Shown here piece after piece: positions 1 to 11,506 of a stretch of DNA of 64,000 bases. The stretch's first letter is position 1. Each line of letters begins with the position of its first letter. A model generated the notes under the pieces. The model was not told the origin of the DNA. It did no database searches and was given only the letters and a program-made list of their open reading frames with translations. The stretch is from Amyloporia xantha. Its lineage: Eukaryota; Basidiomycota; Agaricomycetes; Polyporales; Adustoporiaceae. The DNA lies in the NCBI GenBank assembly GCA_036971615.1, contig JAYKKR010000002.1, positions 1,984,001 to 2,048,000 of the forward strand, in the 5' to 3' direction. The translations under genes and the position numbers were made by a program.

Positions 1-414
1 TGCTCCTCCCATGACAAAAAGTCCCGGTGGAAGGTCATCGAAAAAGAGAGTTGGCGTGTCGACCATGAGTTTCATGAGCGCTAGCTGGCCATGGGTGTGC
101 GTAGGCGATCGGCCGAGTGCTTAGGGTGCTCTGGGCTGGACTCGGGACGGAGGAGGACGGAGGGGGCAGCGACGGTCGCCGATCGGTCTGGCCGCGGAGG
201 GTCGAGATGGCGTCGGCGAGTTCGATGAGTTGCCATTTTGGGCGAGTGACGCAATGGGCCGGGGTCGGATGAGCTCCTGTCGCTGAGTGAGGCGGCGTCC
301 ACGGGCGAGGTCCGAGTGCTAGAACATTCACAGAACTCACGTCCGCCTTCCACCCATGACTAACCTCTTCCCCCATCCTCCGGTTCCCATCATCCACTGT
401 ACCCGGGTTCCCCG

Positions 415-422
415 TATAAATA
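415..422 (+). promoter_or_regulatory. TATA box of the opsin-related gene
   Basis: The sequence tataaata lies about 140 bases upstream of the start codon at 561, followed by a CT-rich leader. Highly expressed fungal stress genes often have such a TATA box. The assignment rests on position and match only. Confidence 0.55.
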
Positions 423-560
423 CCATGTCAGCTTCTCCAAATAGCTCTCAAGCTCCTCAAGTCTCAGTTCCAGACCAGCTACTTCCCCTTCATCTCGGCT
501 GCATAGCCTTTACGATCCTCTAACGTCTACACCCCACTCCAGCATCACCATCAGCTTGCC

Positions 561-1531
561 ATGGCCAACCACGCATTGAACCTCAACCCCCCAAACGCTA
601 CCTTCCACCTCACCACCCATGGCTCAGATTGGTTGTGGGCCGCCTTCTCCGTCTTTGCCCTCTCTCTTCTCGTTATGATCGTCCTCGACTTCATGGTGAG
701 CTAGCAACCCAAATGTATCCCATTCACCTAGCTAACCACCCTGTCCTCTGCTCCAGCGTCCGCGGGGTACACGTCTCTTCCATCAGATTGCCACCATCGT
801 CCTTGCCACTTTCACCATCGGCTACTTCTCTATGGCATCTGACTTGGGCGCGACCCCCATCCTTGTCGAGTTCCGCGGCCACGGTGCAGCATACCCCACT
901 CGCCAGATCTGGGTATGTTCCGTTTCCACCTGAGAATCCTTCCCTAGTAACTGACCCTCTCCCTAGTATGTGCGCTACATCCAGTGGTTCATCACATTCC
1001 CTCTGCTCCTCCTTGAGGTGCTTCTTGCCACCGGCCTGAGCCTCTCGGACATCCTCACCACCCTCTTCATGTCTATCGTCGTCGTCGTCTGCGGCCTCGT
1101 GGGTGCGCTTGTCCACAGCGACTACAAGTGGGGTTACTACGTCTTCGGAGTCGCCGCCCTCTTCTACGTCTGGTACGCTCCCTTCGTGTTGACTCTCCTT
1201 CCGCGCATCTGACGTCCACCCGTCCAGGAATGTGCTCCTCTGGCACGGCGCGAATGCTGCCTTCCCTGGCGGCGGCGCTCTCCGTCCGGGCTACCTGCGC
1301 TCAGCCGGATGGCTCTCCTTCATCCTCATCACGTACCCCATCTGCTGGGCGTGCTCTGAAGGTGGCAACGTCATCTCGCCCGACTCCGAGATGATCTGGT
1401 ACGGCATTCTCGACCTCCTCGCGGGCCCTGTCTTCCTGTTCCTGTTCCTGTTCCACCTCCGCAGCGTTGACTACGCCGCATTCGGGTTGAGCTCGGGCAA
1501 GTACACCGACACGATGGCGCAGCGGGCATGA
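561..1531 (+). CDS. Opsin-related seven-helix membrane protein (HSP30/ORP-like), lysine-less
   Basis: Four exons (561-695, 757-912, 967-1172, 1228-1531) give 266 residues with seven hydrophobic segments. Helix C reads RYIQWFITFPLLLLE and helix G reads WYGILDLLAGPVF, which line up with microbial rhodopsins. At the position of the retinal Schiff-base lysine (K216 in bacteriorhodopsin) there is a glycine (DLLAG), and the proton-acceptor aspartate (D85) is a glutamine, while D96 is conservatively glutamate. It therefore cannot bind retinal in the usual way. It belongs with the fungal opsin-related/HSP30 membrane proteins, many of which are plasma-membrane stress proteins of unclear mechanism. All three introns are GT-AG and keep frame. 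The start was chosen because the first exon runs from this ATG in a leader with a TATA box. Family confidence is high; function is inferred. Confidence 0.85.
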
Positions 1532-2334
1532 GTGGGGTAGCATTGGAGACGTCCTCGTTCACCGCCAGCCCCTCTGCCTCGGTCGCTGCAACTGCAGGGA
1601 AAGAAAAATCACACACCGTTTTATGCCCGATCTGACGCGCTGCTACGATATCATATGCTGCTTCTTTTGGTCTTTCTAGTTAGAGCATTATAATTCCTTT
1701 GCACTTCGATACCGCCCTTTTTGCATTTCATCCTTCGCTGTACGGCACCTTGTCTGGCTTGTATTGCTAGATCCATCCTTACGATTAATCACTCTCCCGC
1801 GCTCGCATTGTACAGTAGCACAGCAACATGTAATACACAATTCACTCGCTTCTCATGATGCATAGTGTGTGATTCAGACGCCTTGGACGGAACTGCTAGC
1901 TATCGGTAGCGGCGTGTGGTGTATGTGTACAAGTGTTCCATGTTCTATTGTTAACAGCGGCAGAGGTCAATCGATGACGAAGGCCGTGACGATATACATG
2001 ATTAATCTGAGCAACGTGATACGTTAAGACTAAGTGGTTGAGAAAGTGCATTATGCGTTGTACCCTTGTAAACGCTCGGAATTAGTTGCAAGCGTATTAG
2101 CGCGATGTGGTCTATTTTGGTCTGAGATACGCTCGAGAGCGACGATAGCATTGTGCAGGGCGGTCGTTGGGGCCTCTGGTCCGCCAGCTCCATGTGGATC
2201 CGCCGATGATAGTCCACTGTCCACCGTTTCAAACGGCACGCCGGAGATGCGCCGCACCACCGGACGAATTGACCCCTAACGCTGCATAGCGTGTCACCGC
2301 AAACCAGGCAGCCGGCACGCATATCTGACGCGGT
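1532..2334. other. Intergenic / 3' UTR, no gene seen
   Basis: The 0.8 kb between the opsin-related gene and the convergent deaminase gene holds AT-rich 3' UTR-like sequence. Short frames on both strands show no recognisable domain or consistent splice structure. Confidence 0.6.
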
Positions 2335-4312
2335 CTACCGCTCACTCACCGCGTCATCTATCCTCTCCAGCGCAGCGCGCAGCCGCTGCTGGAAATGTCG
2401 GACCATCGACTGGAGGATATCGAGCGGGAGCCACGGCGGCAGCGTGCAGGGGTACACCCTGTCATGGTACCCGTCGAGCGTGTGGATCGCCCTCGACATG
2501 AGGTGTTGCTCGGACAGCTCCCGGAGGAGCTCGTGGCACACGGCGCAGCACGGCTGGGACACGCCGAGCGCGTCGTCCTTCGCGTCGTCCTGCGCCGTTA
2601 GGTTTCAGCGGGTATACAGGGAGGCGAGGAGACGAGAGCGCTCACGGTGGGTTCGAGTCGGTCCTTAACCGAGGCGGGCGGCGCGCGCATCAGACTCGCG
2701 AGGCAGACCTCTCCGTGCAGAGCCCCCTGGAAGCGGCCGGGGATGTCGAGCCGTCCGACCTGCAGCTTCTCGCGCACGGCGCTCTGCTCCTTCTGCAGCT
2801 CCCGCAGCAGCTCGACGGCCCCCTCGCGGGCCAGCGCGATCCATAATGACTTTGAGGAGGGGAAAATGTCCGTGATCAGGTCCTCCCAGGGGTGCATCTC
2901 CGTGTCCTCGTGCTGCACGCTCGCGACGGTGATGTGGACGGGGAGGGGGAATCGCTCGACGCGGCGGACGACGGTGTTGACGGCATCTTCGTAGAGGCAT
3001 TGGAGGTTCAGCCATTGCATGTATCTGTCGAACGTAGAACGGGCAGGGCGACATGCATCCGCTTGGATGGCAATGAGGTGTGTGTCTTCCTCTTGCACAC
3101 TCTCCGCATGTTCGGTGTCCATATCATCCGCGGATGTGCGGTGTGCGTCATCATCGTGATCCCGCCAGTCTTCGCGGATGAGGAGTGGCTCGATAATAGA
3201 AAGGTGATGTGCCATGACGGGGGACTTCACGATATTGTGTACGGCATATCCGTACACCAGAAACTTCCTGATGTCCGCTTCAAATCTTTTAGCGCAGCCA
3301 TGCTCTGATTCAGAAGCCATGATCCGTTCTATAATTTTTAGACGACCTTTGAGCACTGCACAAAGGAGTTGATGGAATTCAAGGTAGGTGTGCTGCGTAT
3401 AAATGGGAGTTTCGGGGTCGCCATGCTCTGCTATCTGCTTCATATTGGGGATGTCGAAATCGGCGGACGCAAGAACTGTTTTAATTACCCAGGATGAGCA
3501 TAGTGATATGAGTTGTGGTGAGGGAGCCAGAGACATGGGCTCGAACGTAATATCATCCAGGCGGATCGACGTCAGCTTGTCGAGGAAAGGTCTTGACAGG
3601 CTCGGATGCGTGATGAGACGGTGCACTCTCCGGAGGCTACTTGCAATAACATAAGAGCGTAGCCGATACACGGCGTTGAGCCGCGAGTCTAAGTCATACA
3701 CACCGCACTCGGTGATGAGGCTGGCCAATGTGCTTGCATGTGCTTGGAAACTATGCGAGCTAATTACAGCGGAGGGGTCATAAGATCGCGCTTCATGAAT
3801 CACTGTGGCACTCACTTTCGTGCGACGAGATCTCTCAGATCGACGTCAGTCGGTACAATATCGTCTCTTTGTGTGAGAACAAGGCCGTATCCCCGGGCTT
3901 GCTTAGATGAAGAGATGATACAAGGTTTGTTGACTTGAGGTTTCGTCTCGCCCAAAGGCTCCGACGAGCTGCTTGGAACCATGTTTCTCGTGTTCGGGTC
4001 ATTTTCTCCCGCAATAAATTGTCCGGCGGCTGCGACGGCTTGCAGGCCAGTTGGATTGTAAGATGCGGTGACCGCTACCACCTCTCGGTCCGTAGCGAGG
4101 AGAGTAGCAAGTGCATTGGTTTCTCTGAGCTGGTGGTGGTAGTTTTCCGGAGCACGTCCCTTGTAGATCATGTCCTCCGCCACATCGTCGTAGCATTCTG
4201 AAGAGATCGCGGAGCATATGGGTTGAAGCGAATGGAGTAATGTCGTGGTAGTGCGGAACTTGAGGATGAGTTTTCGGCAGAGTTCCGAGTATTCTTCCGA
4301 GGCGGGATTCAT
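2335..4312 (-). CDS. OTT_1508-like deaminase family protein
   Basis: Three exons on the minus strand (4312 to about 3814, about 3758 to about 2655, about 2598 to 2335) join in frame. The second junction turns the acidic middle part into a C-terminus with HGEV followed about 30 residues later by GVSQPCCAVCHELL. A zinc-binding H[A/G]E plus CxxC pair is the signature of the cytidine-deaminase fold in the OTT_1508-like clade (Pfam PF14441), a family common in mushroom-forming fungi and usually of unknown substrate. The N-terminal half is helical with no recognised domain. The first ATG is at 4312. An upstream open frame (about 4309-4500) reads HARVIGAFDDAPLILNAIVG and resembles the expected continuation at the 5' side, but it is out of frame by one base. 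The true start may lie further upstream, or the gene may be frameshifted. Substrate unknown. Confidence 0.7.
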
Positions 4313-4717
4313 GATAGCACACCCACAATGGCATTCAAGATCAGGGGGGCATCGTCGAATGCACCGATGACTCGGGCGTGGTGAAATTCTCCTCCAGGAA
4401 CCAGTCCGAAATGAGTCATAACTGACGGTTCGAGCAATGCGATTTGGGTGTTTTGGAGTAACACAGAAAATAATTTTCCCTCGCCGGCTGAGGATAATTT
4501 TCCTCCTCCATAACTATAGATGAGGTGTAATAAAACAAATAATGAGTGGAAGCGGCAGCAAGGACTCGAAAGTCGGCTCAGCTCGTTTCCGCGATCTCTA
4601 CAATTGCCAAATATGGACGACCCGTTCGCCACGTGGTCAGAGAAGCCGTGGCAGAAGTAGCAGCGGGCTGTGGCACGCAGTCTTGAGACTCGCACCTAAT
4701 TCGCAACACACACTGAC

Positions 4718-5707
4718 ATGTCGTCTCGACACGACTATCGACGACGGGACCGCGGCGAAGGTCGTGACCGAGACCGCGACCGCGAAAGAGACCGTCACGG
4801 AAGGGGGGGCGCCCCAGCGCGGCGAAGCCGGTCAAGGAGTCCACCGCCTCGAGCATCAGGTCTGTAATGTCACCTATATGTCTATACCTTGGTAATCACT
4901 TAGCATGCATTTTCAGACCGTAGAGATTATGGGCGAGGAAGGGGTGATGACCGAAGGGAGCGAGATAGACGAGATGACCGAAGAAGAGACGATCGAGACC
5001 GACGTGATCACGACCGCGACCGAGATGGACGGAGGGAACCACCTCCGAGAGACAGAGAGAGGGAACGAGATGTTGACCGCGATAGAGAGAGAGGTCCAAG
5101 ATCAGGGGACCGGCCCCATGAACGAGACGGACGCTCAGAAGACAAGGCCGCGACTCCTCAGGTAGATAGCCAACCCGGTGGTTCACGTTCAGGTATGTCC
5201 ACGCGAATTTCTGTTGGACTGAGGTAAACTCCTTTTGCACACAGCACCGACGAAGTCTGAGGAACCGCCGGATACACGGTCTCGCCAAGAATCTGAGGTG
5301 CCGACAGAGGGTGGCGAAGAGGGCGAGGCAATGGACGCCACAAATGAAGACGATGCGGCCATGATGGCTATCATGGGCATGACTGGATTTGGAACTACGA
5401 AAGTGTGTTGCAGTGCTTTGCGGCCTCCTTTCGTCAGCACAAGACATGTTATCTGACGGTGTACAAAGGGAAAGCAGGTCGAAGGCAACCAGGAAGGCAG
5501 CGTGCAGATCAAGAAGATGCGTACGTGGCGTCAGTACATGAACCGGTGCGCATTCATTACATAGTATTCTTACAATTTCACTCACTTCAAACTGTCTGAT
5601 TACTCTGAACAGGCGTGGAGGATTCAACAGGCACGTTCTGTTGCAGTTCCTTTACATACTACGTCTGATTACTTTCATTCTCCAGACCTCTGGACAAGAT
5701 CAAGTGA
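4718..5707 (+). CDS. SNRNP27: U4/U6.U5 tri-snRNP 27 kDa protein (SNRNP27 family)
   Basis: Six exons: 4718-4859, 4917-5192, 5245-5402, 5469-5545, 5613-5630, 5686-5707. The N-terminal half is an RD/RE-rich (RS-like) tract beginning MSSRHDYRRRDRGEGRDRD. The C-terminal half carries the family core: MMAIMGMTGFGTTKGKQVEG, then RQYMNRRGGFNRPLDKIK at the end. This protein belongs to the tri-snRNP and helps the spliceosome activate. The conserved end NRPLDKIK is obtained only if an 18-base exon is used and the following intron starts with GC (5631-5685, donor GCACGT) instead of GT. Length and architecture match the family. Start chosen at the first ATG in frame with the RD tract; a divergent gene lies close upstream. 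Confidence 0.88.
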
Positions 5708-6274
5708 CAGGCTGTGTCCCTTACGCGAAATTCACGCGATCTTCGGCCAACGCTCGTCACACCCTACCGAGTCGTACCGACCACTGGCGAGACAAACGTG
5801 CTGCAGTTGAGTGGTGTACCACTGCCTAGAATTGTCATGATCTACTACCACCCGATGAGCAGAGCTGGATACTTCCGATGATAACATCATGGCCTCGTAA
5901 TCTATGACGAAACTTCACACTGACCCAGTGAGTCTCTAAAATCGTCCGATCTGCACTTGTATGCGGTTTTGCACTGCTCCCCATTGGCTATTCGGAATAT
6001 ATGCATACGTACTACAAGCTGTTGGATGATCGTCTCAGTCTGAGCAAATGTTTGTGGCTGTAAACGATACACGCCATGATAGTCCGATAAGTATTCGATA
6101 CTTAGTAGTACAGACGAGAAACACGCAGAAGACAATAACCATGAAACGGTGTGTACAGACGTGACATGACGTTGAAGCGAAGGGAAAAGAGGGACAATAA
6201 GCGGAACGGTGCTAGAGGAGAAAATGAGACACATTATGCCAATGCACTAGTTCACTATTCCAACACAAGACTGA
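5708..6274. other. Intergenic between convergent genes, nothing seen
   Basis: About 570 bases between the SNRNP27 and eIF1 stop codons. I see only AT-rich 3' UTR-like sequence and frames interrupted by stops. Confidence 0.6.
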
Positions 6275-6801
6275 TTAGAACCCGTGAATCTTGATGGTGT
6301 TCCTCCCCACGCCTTCTTCAACTAGGAAGTTCGAGATCTTGAGACGCTGATCACCCTGGAGCTGGATGACTTGTCCGGCCTCCTCATCCTCAACGAGGGT
6401 GCCGTTGCAAGCAAATTCCTGCACGCGATACAGATTGTCAGCCACCGCGGTCCCAGCTTGGGTAGATGAGGAGACGTACCTTCTTGAATGCCTTCAGGAG
6501 CTTCTTGGCATCGTATTCTGCGAGTGGCACGATATGTCAGCACATCAGCGGCTTTAAAGTGGTGAGTGGAGGCGCACCCTTGGGCAAGCCCTGCAAGGTA
6601 GTAAGGGTCTTGCGACCGTTCCTCTGCTGGATACGAATGTGGATATAGTTCTGCTGCGTGCCAACGTCTGCGTTGGCTCCAAGCGGGTCTCCCTCGTCTG
6701 CGAAGGGGTCTAAAAAGATCGCAGGTGGTCAGCCGCAGTACTAATCGATAAGCGCGTAGTCGCGAGGGCTCACCGAAGGTGTTGAGGTTCTGCACGCTCA
6801 T
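6275..6801 (-). CDS. SUI1: Translation initiation factor eIF1 (SUI1)
   Basis: Four minus-strand exons (6801-6774, 6709-6578, 6517-6480, 6418-6275) encode 113 residues, the normal eIF1 length. The protein begins MSVQNLNTFDPFADEGD and contains the SUI1 fold: IHIRIQQRNGRKTLTTLQGL, then KKLLKAFKKEFACNGT, and ends GRNTIKIHGF. eIF1 binds the 40S subunit near the P site and enforces start-codon selection during scanning. All three introns are GT-AG and in phase. A TATA-like sequence lies about 140 bases upstream. Identification is very secure. Confidence 0.97.
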
Positions 6802-6938
6802 GCGACGGTCGTGAAATATGTAGGAGAAGGGTGTAAGGAAAAAAGGCTGAGTGGGGGTGGTTTCTTGTCAAAAGGAGAGAGAAAGAGAGAGACAGATGAA
6901 GGTGACTGACTGGAGACGCAGCGAACGATCGGAGCCGT

Positions 6939-6946
6939 CTTATACT
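6939..6946 (-). promoter_or_regulatory. TATA-like element of eIF1
   Basis: On the minus strand the sequence reads AGTATAAG, about 140 bases upstream of the eIF1 start. Position is plausible; it is not proven. Confidence 0.35.
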
Positions 6947-7107
6947 AGCCACAGTTATGTAATCGTGAGATCTTGCACGGGCCTGAGTGCGCCCAACTGG
7001 CAGCACCTCGGCACTTGAATTCTGACTGATTATTCCGTCTCGTGCTTTCGATATACCGACTCTTTTGCTATTGGTCGTAATATCTTACTATTCCAGTAAC
7101 CACCACG

Positions 7108-7849
7108 ATGACAGCTTCTGCGGACGGAACAAAAAAGAGGAAACCACCTACCTTTCGGCACCTACCCGTTGACCGTGGTATGTATCATGTCTGCCCTGAG
7201 TTTATTGTGCAGAACTAATTTGCAAACCCCTTCGATAATTGTCTCTCTAGCGAAGAAGTTGAAACGCTCTTGGGTTGAGGTTCAGAAAATAAAGAGCCAA
7301 TGGAAGGCACAAAAGCGCAAGGAAGGGCTTCTTACAAAAGAAAAACAATTGGAGGAGCTGGTGGCGGACGCGAAAGACGTGAAGGCTCGTCCGAGCAATC
7401 AGGAAAGTGGTGTTCAGACACAAGACGAGGAAGACGATGCTTCTGTCTCGGAGAAAGCTGATACCTCCAGCGAGGGCGAGGAAGAGGACAGCGGAAGTGA
7501 AGAAACCCGGGGCGGACCTTCATCTCCGCGGGCGAGACCACCGCCGGCCAAGAGACAGAAAAAGACACGTCGCGAGGTCCCTACAGAAGAAGACAAGCCG
7601 ACGCTACGGGAATTGCAGAAGCAGGCGTATTCGCGGTCTTCTCTACACACCCATAAATCCGACCCTTTGCATCGCCGCCGGGATTCACAGTCGAATCGTG
7701 GAGTTAGCTCTTCTGGCCCTGGTAGAGGACAAGAGCGCGGTCGAGGGCGAGGAAAGGGTGCACCTCAAAGAGGTCGGGGGAGAGGGCAGCCTGACATGCG
7801 TCTACGAATGAACGCTATGCTCGAGAAGATCAAGCGCGATTTTGTTTAA
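7108..7849 (+). CDS. FYV7: rRNA-processing protein Fyv7 family
   Basis: Two exons (7108-7177 and 7251-7849) give a basic, charged protein of 222 residues. The N-terminus has FRHLPVDRAKKLKRSWVEVQ and KIKSQWKAQKRKEG, and the C-terminus has YSRSSLHTHKSDPL followed by GRGQPDMRLRMNAMLEKIKR. These two blocks, separated by an acidic and basic low-complexity linker and an RG-rich stretch, match fungal Fyv7, a nucleolar factor required for 18S rRNA maturation in the small-subunit processome. The first exon is only 70 bases. The gene is divergent from eIF1, with about 300 bases between start codons. Confidence 0.78.
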
Positions 7850-7999
7850 TATGCATTGGGCAGGCGCGCCGCCTTCTGCCTGCCGTGAGTGCTGAGTTTT
7901 GGAAAAAGCCCTGCAGGGGACAAGTTCTTTCACCTTGTACGATGCGGGTTGAATGAAAGCACTGCTACAAGATCCTACTATATGACAGACAAGTACTGG

Positions 8000-9171
8000 C
8001 TACACCTTCTTCTCTTCCTCTCCTGCTACGCTGCTGCTGGAACTCTCTGTCACACCTTGTCCCGCTCCCTGATGGTCCGTCTTTGCCCTCACAAATCGCT
8101 CCTGTAAACTCCCATGCAGCGGTTTAGTGGTAGCTGCTGTCGGTGTCGTAGTCGTAGTCGCCGACAACGCCTGTGGATGGTCGCTCAAATGACCCGGGCT
8201 CGGGTCGTCCATCTCGTCCACGAGACCAAGCGCTTTCTGCTCGACTCCCTCCGCCCCCGCATGCGGCATCGCCGGCCCACCTGCCTGCATTGGGGGTAGA
8301 ACGAGGGGACTGGGCGGCGGGCTGCGCGAGCTCGAGCGTCGGGCATCCTCGTGTAGGAAGGGGATGGGAGAGAATATCGGTGTAGTGGGCGCGGAGAGGG
8401 TACCAGTGCTGATAGGGAAGTGGCTGATGGCATGTCGGTCGCTAGTGCCTTCAGGTGCGAGAGGGAATGTGTCCCAGGTAGAGGTAACGAGGAGAGATTT
8501 TTCGATTGCGCGGAGGTACTTCCCTAACTGCTTGTAGTGCTCTGTAGGGCGAAGGCACAGTTCGCACACGCGCTGGATGGTGAATGGGGGACTGCTGATC
8601 GAGAACGTAAATGTGATGAGCTTCTGCGCGGTTTCCGAAGAAAAATGAATGCTCGCTTTTCGAATTCGTCGAGCTGAGAATATATAGCTTGCTTGAAATC
8701 ATTTGCTTCCTTCTCGTTCAGAACGACTTGGGGTGCCTCGTTTGGATTGGACTCGTCTCGTTCCCGTGCAGGGAACGGCGGTAATTTCAATCCACCCGGA
8801 CCAGGAGGGGCCGCCACGGTCGACCTTGAATACTCTTTCTTGACCTCCCCCGACAAGAACATGGAGATATTCTGCATTCTTCTTCCAGTCAGTGTGCATC
8901 TCGAAGGTTGAATAGTCTTACCTGCTCGATCTTGTATCTGATTATGCTCCGCAAGAGGGTCCACTTCGACACGCTAGAAATAACATCAAGAGGGTGAAGT
9001 GCTAGACGTTGTCCAAGAACGCACTCGACATTGTCCGTTGTCGCTACCTCGTCGAGCAGGGCCTCATACTCTGCCAACTCGAAGCACGGATTCAGCAATG
9101 GCAGGTAGATGGAAAGTAATGTGCGTACCTGGCTTCCATTCAAAACCCCCTTGCGCTTTCTCGCCGACCAT
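8000..9171 (-). CDS. PPP4R2: Protein phosphatase 4 regulatory subunit 2 (PPP4R2/Psy4)
   Basis: Four exons: 9171-9129, 9070-8922, 8871-8657, 8594-8000. The conserved core SKWTLLRSIIRYKIEQNISM precedes a variable loop, then FKQAIYSQLDEFE, then PPFTIQRVCELCLRPTEHY and KYLRAIEKSLLVTS. PPFTIQR(V/L)CEL is the hallmark of PPP4R2, which targets the PP4 catalytic subunit in DNA-damage and centrosome control. The C-terminal 170 residues are disordered and rich in Ser, Pro and Thr. The junction before PPFTIQR needs a donor reading GCGAGC (intron 8595-8656), a GC-AG intron. The start at 9171 is the ATG directly before FEWKPEYEALLDE; coding-like sequence further upstream leaves the N-terminus uncertain. 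Confidence 0.8.
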
Positions 9172-9646
9172 GCTCAAGCTCTGGAATGTATTTTCGATGC
9201 AGGGATGCTGTTGAATGTCTGATAATGCAGCCGAGAAGATGGACGCGGCTGAGAATGCTCACGCGTCGAATTGAAACGCGTCTGTCGATCGCATCACGTG
9301 CACTGGCTCCAGTGTACTGTGAGATGGTGGGTGAGATCTGCCTGCAGGTAACGGCGTGTACATCAAGTCCAGCCAGTGTAGAGCATGATTAGGCAACTCT
9401 TCAAGTTCATTTATGATACTCCAAATCTACCAACGCCATGCTTGTCACCTCGGATATACAGCAGGGACTTGAATATGGGCACGCCTGGGAATTGATTCCG
9501 GCGTGAGGAAGAGTGAATTAGCTGATGTCACCTGCCGCCTGCCTGATCTGCGTCTCTTCGAGTTCTGCCGCTCACCCTTTCGGTCGGGCAGTTTCCACTC
9601 TCCACAATATAACGCTCCTTTCTCCCAGAGCCCCCTCCCAACTACG

Positions 9647-11151
9647 ATGTCCATGTCCAGCAGCATGAACGCGAGAAGGCGCCAGCTCATCCTCGCATAT
9701 GCGCCCGACTGGTGAGTAGCGAGATGTGCAATTGTTCAGATCACAGACGAGCACGAGCGTTGATGTACATCCAGGATTGTTACCATCGTCCTCGGGTACG
9801 TCATTTCAGGTGGGTAGGTTCGTGTGATGAGCTTACGCCGTGTAGATGTTTCTTCTGGGCCTTGAACGACGTGCATGGCTTTAAACGGCAATTCTCTCTC
9901 GACGATAAGACGTGAGGCACTCACCCCTTCTGTTGCTTTGCTATTCTGACGATCCGATCAGCCTTTACCATCCGTGAGATCCATATGCTGTCATTCGTCC
10001 AGCCTATACCTCACAATTCGTCCAGCTATACCGTACACGAACGCGTTCCGGTGTGTAACCTCTAATTTGAACAACGGCAAGTTCTCACACGAGCTGTAGG
10101 ATTTTGCTCTCTACATGATCTGTGGAGCCGCTCCCTTCATATTCCAATGTGTGATAAATTACCTCACGGTACGCTCCTGGTGGGATCTTCACAACAGTAC
10201 CCTTGGCCGTACGTCCAGCTCTCCTCTGCTGAAGCGTTGTCGACGCTGAGGCTGTTCTCAGTCCTCCTGAGCAATGCTCTCGCGGGCTCCGTTACGCAGT
10301 TTGTAAAGATCACTGTAGGGCGCCCTCGACCTGGTATGGATTACTTATCTTTGCCTTTTCTGCGTCCAAAGAGTTGAAGGGACACTTTGTAGACCTAATC
10401 GCACGATGTATTCCAAAGCCAGGATCTGTCGACCCGCCCTATGGACTGTCTACGGCAGCGATCTGCACTCAGACAGACAGATATATGATGATCGACGGAT
10501 GGAGGAGCTTCCCCAGCGGTCATTCCAGCTGTATGCCTCTTCATTTCTTGCGCACAGACGCGTCCCTGACGGACCTACGCAGTGTCATTCGCTGGCTTAG
10601 GCTTCCTGGCGCTCTACCTCGCTGGGAAGCTCCATCTCTTCGACCACAGAGGCTGCGCGGTTCGTATTTTTGATTACCGTGCTTCCCACCAAGATACTGA
10701 TGTCTTCCTCAGCCGAAAGCTTGGGCCGCTCTCACCCCACTGTCGGGCGCAGCGCTCGTAGCTATCTCTCGCACCATGGACTACCGCCGTACGTCCCTCC
10801 CATCGGCCTTCCATCATCTACGATTCTGACTTCCTACCCGGGCCGTTCGCAGATCACGCGACAGACGTCCTCGCGGGCTCACTCCTCGGCCTCGTCTCCG
10901 CGTATTTCTGCTACCGCCAGTACTACCCCTCCCTCGCGGCCGAGTATTGCCAGCGCCCGTACTCGCCGCGCCTTCCGCGCGAGCAGCTCCTTCCGCTGCA
11001 CCGCCGCCTCGATTCGCAGAGCCGCGAGCACGAGTATGCGTACACGGACCGCGAGCTCGTGCAGGAGACGGTGCCGCGGGACGAGGAGGGGCACGAGCTG
11101 TGGAAGGATAACGGGATATCGGAAGCCTCGAGTTCGCGGTCGTCAAGCTGA
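9647..11151 (+). CDS. PAP2-family lipid phosphatase (Dpp1-like)
   Basis: Eleven exons from 9647 to 11151 join in frame; the fourth (9962-9973) is only 12 bases. The protein is a multi-pass membrane enzyme with all three PAP2 catalytic motifs: KITVGRPRP (motif 1), SFPSGHSS (motif 2) and SRTMDYRHHATDVLAG (motif 3, catalytic His). It should dephosphorylate phosphatidate, diacylglycerol pyrophosphate or related lipids at a vacuolar or ER membrane, as yeast Dpp1 and Lpp1 do. The segment HGFKRQFSLDDKT in the first luminal part is typical of Dpp1-like proteins. One junction (10213-10250) relies on a weak, 38-base intron with donor GTCCAG and is the least certain. The gene starts 475 bases from the PPP4R2 start, head to head. 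Confidence 0.87.
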
Positions 11152-11506
11152 ACGCGGAACATTTATTCGGGTAGAAACGTAGTGACTTATTTCGTTATAT
11201 ATCGTGGTTGGTGGATTGCTAGTAGGATTGGATAACCGTTTCTCACCATATCGCCGCCGACACCATGATGCATACGTCGTATCGGCGGCAAATGATGAGC
11301 GGCGACGATATTCTAGCTATTTATTGAGGATTTGTGTTCTTCAAACACCAGCATGAGTGCAAACAAGTCAATTCAATTCGCGATGCCAGTCATGACAACA
11401 AGATGATACAACCGAGGATTCTCCCAACTCCCAAACCGTACCCGACCCATGACTTATTTTCGATCGCCCGTCCCAACGTCCCATCCGCTGTGAAATCTTT
11501 GACACC
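11152..11506. other. Convergent intergenic spacer
   Basis: About 350 bases between two stop codons. It contains the imperfect inverted pair gccgccga (about 11252) and atcggcggc (about 11281), a possible weak hairpin. No gene is seen. Confidence 0.5.

Noticed and set aside
11270..11300. Inverted gccgccga/atcggcggc pair as a terminator
   Set aside because: Too imperfect, and eukaryotic pol II genes do not use such hairpins.
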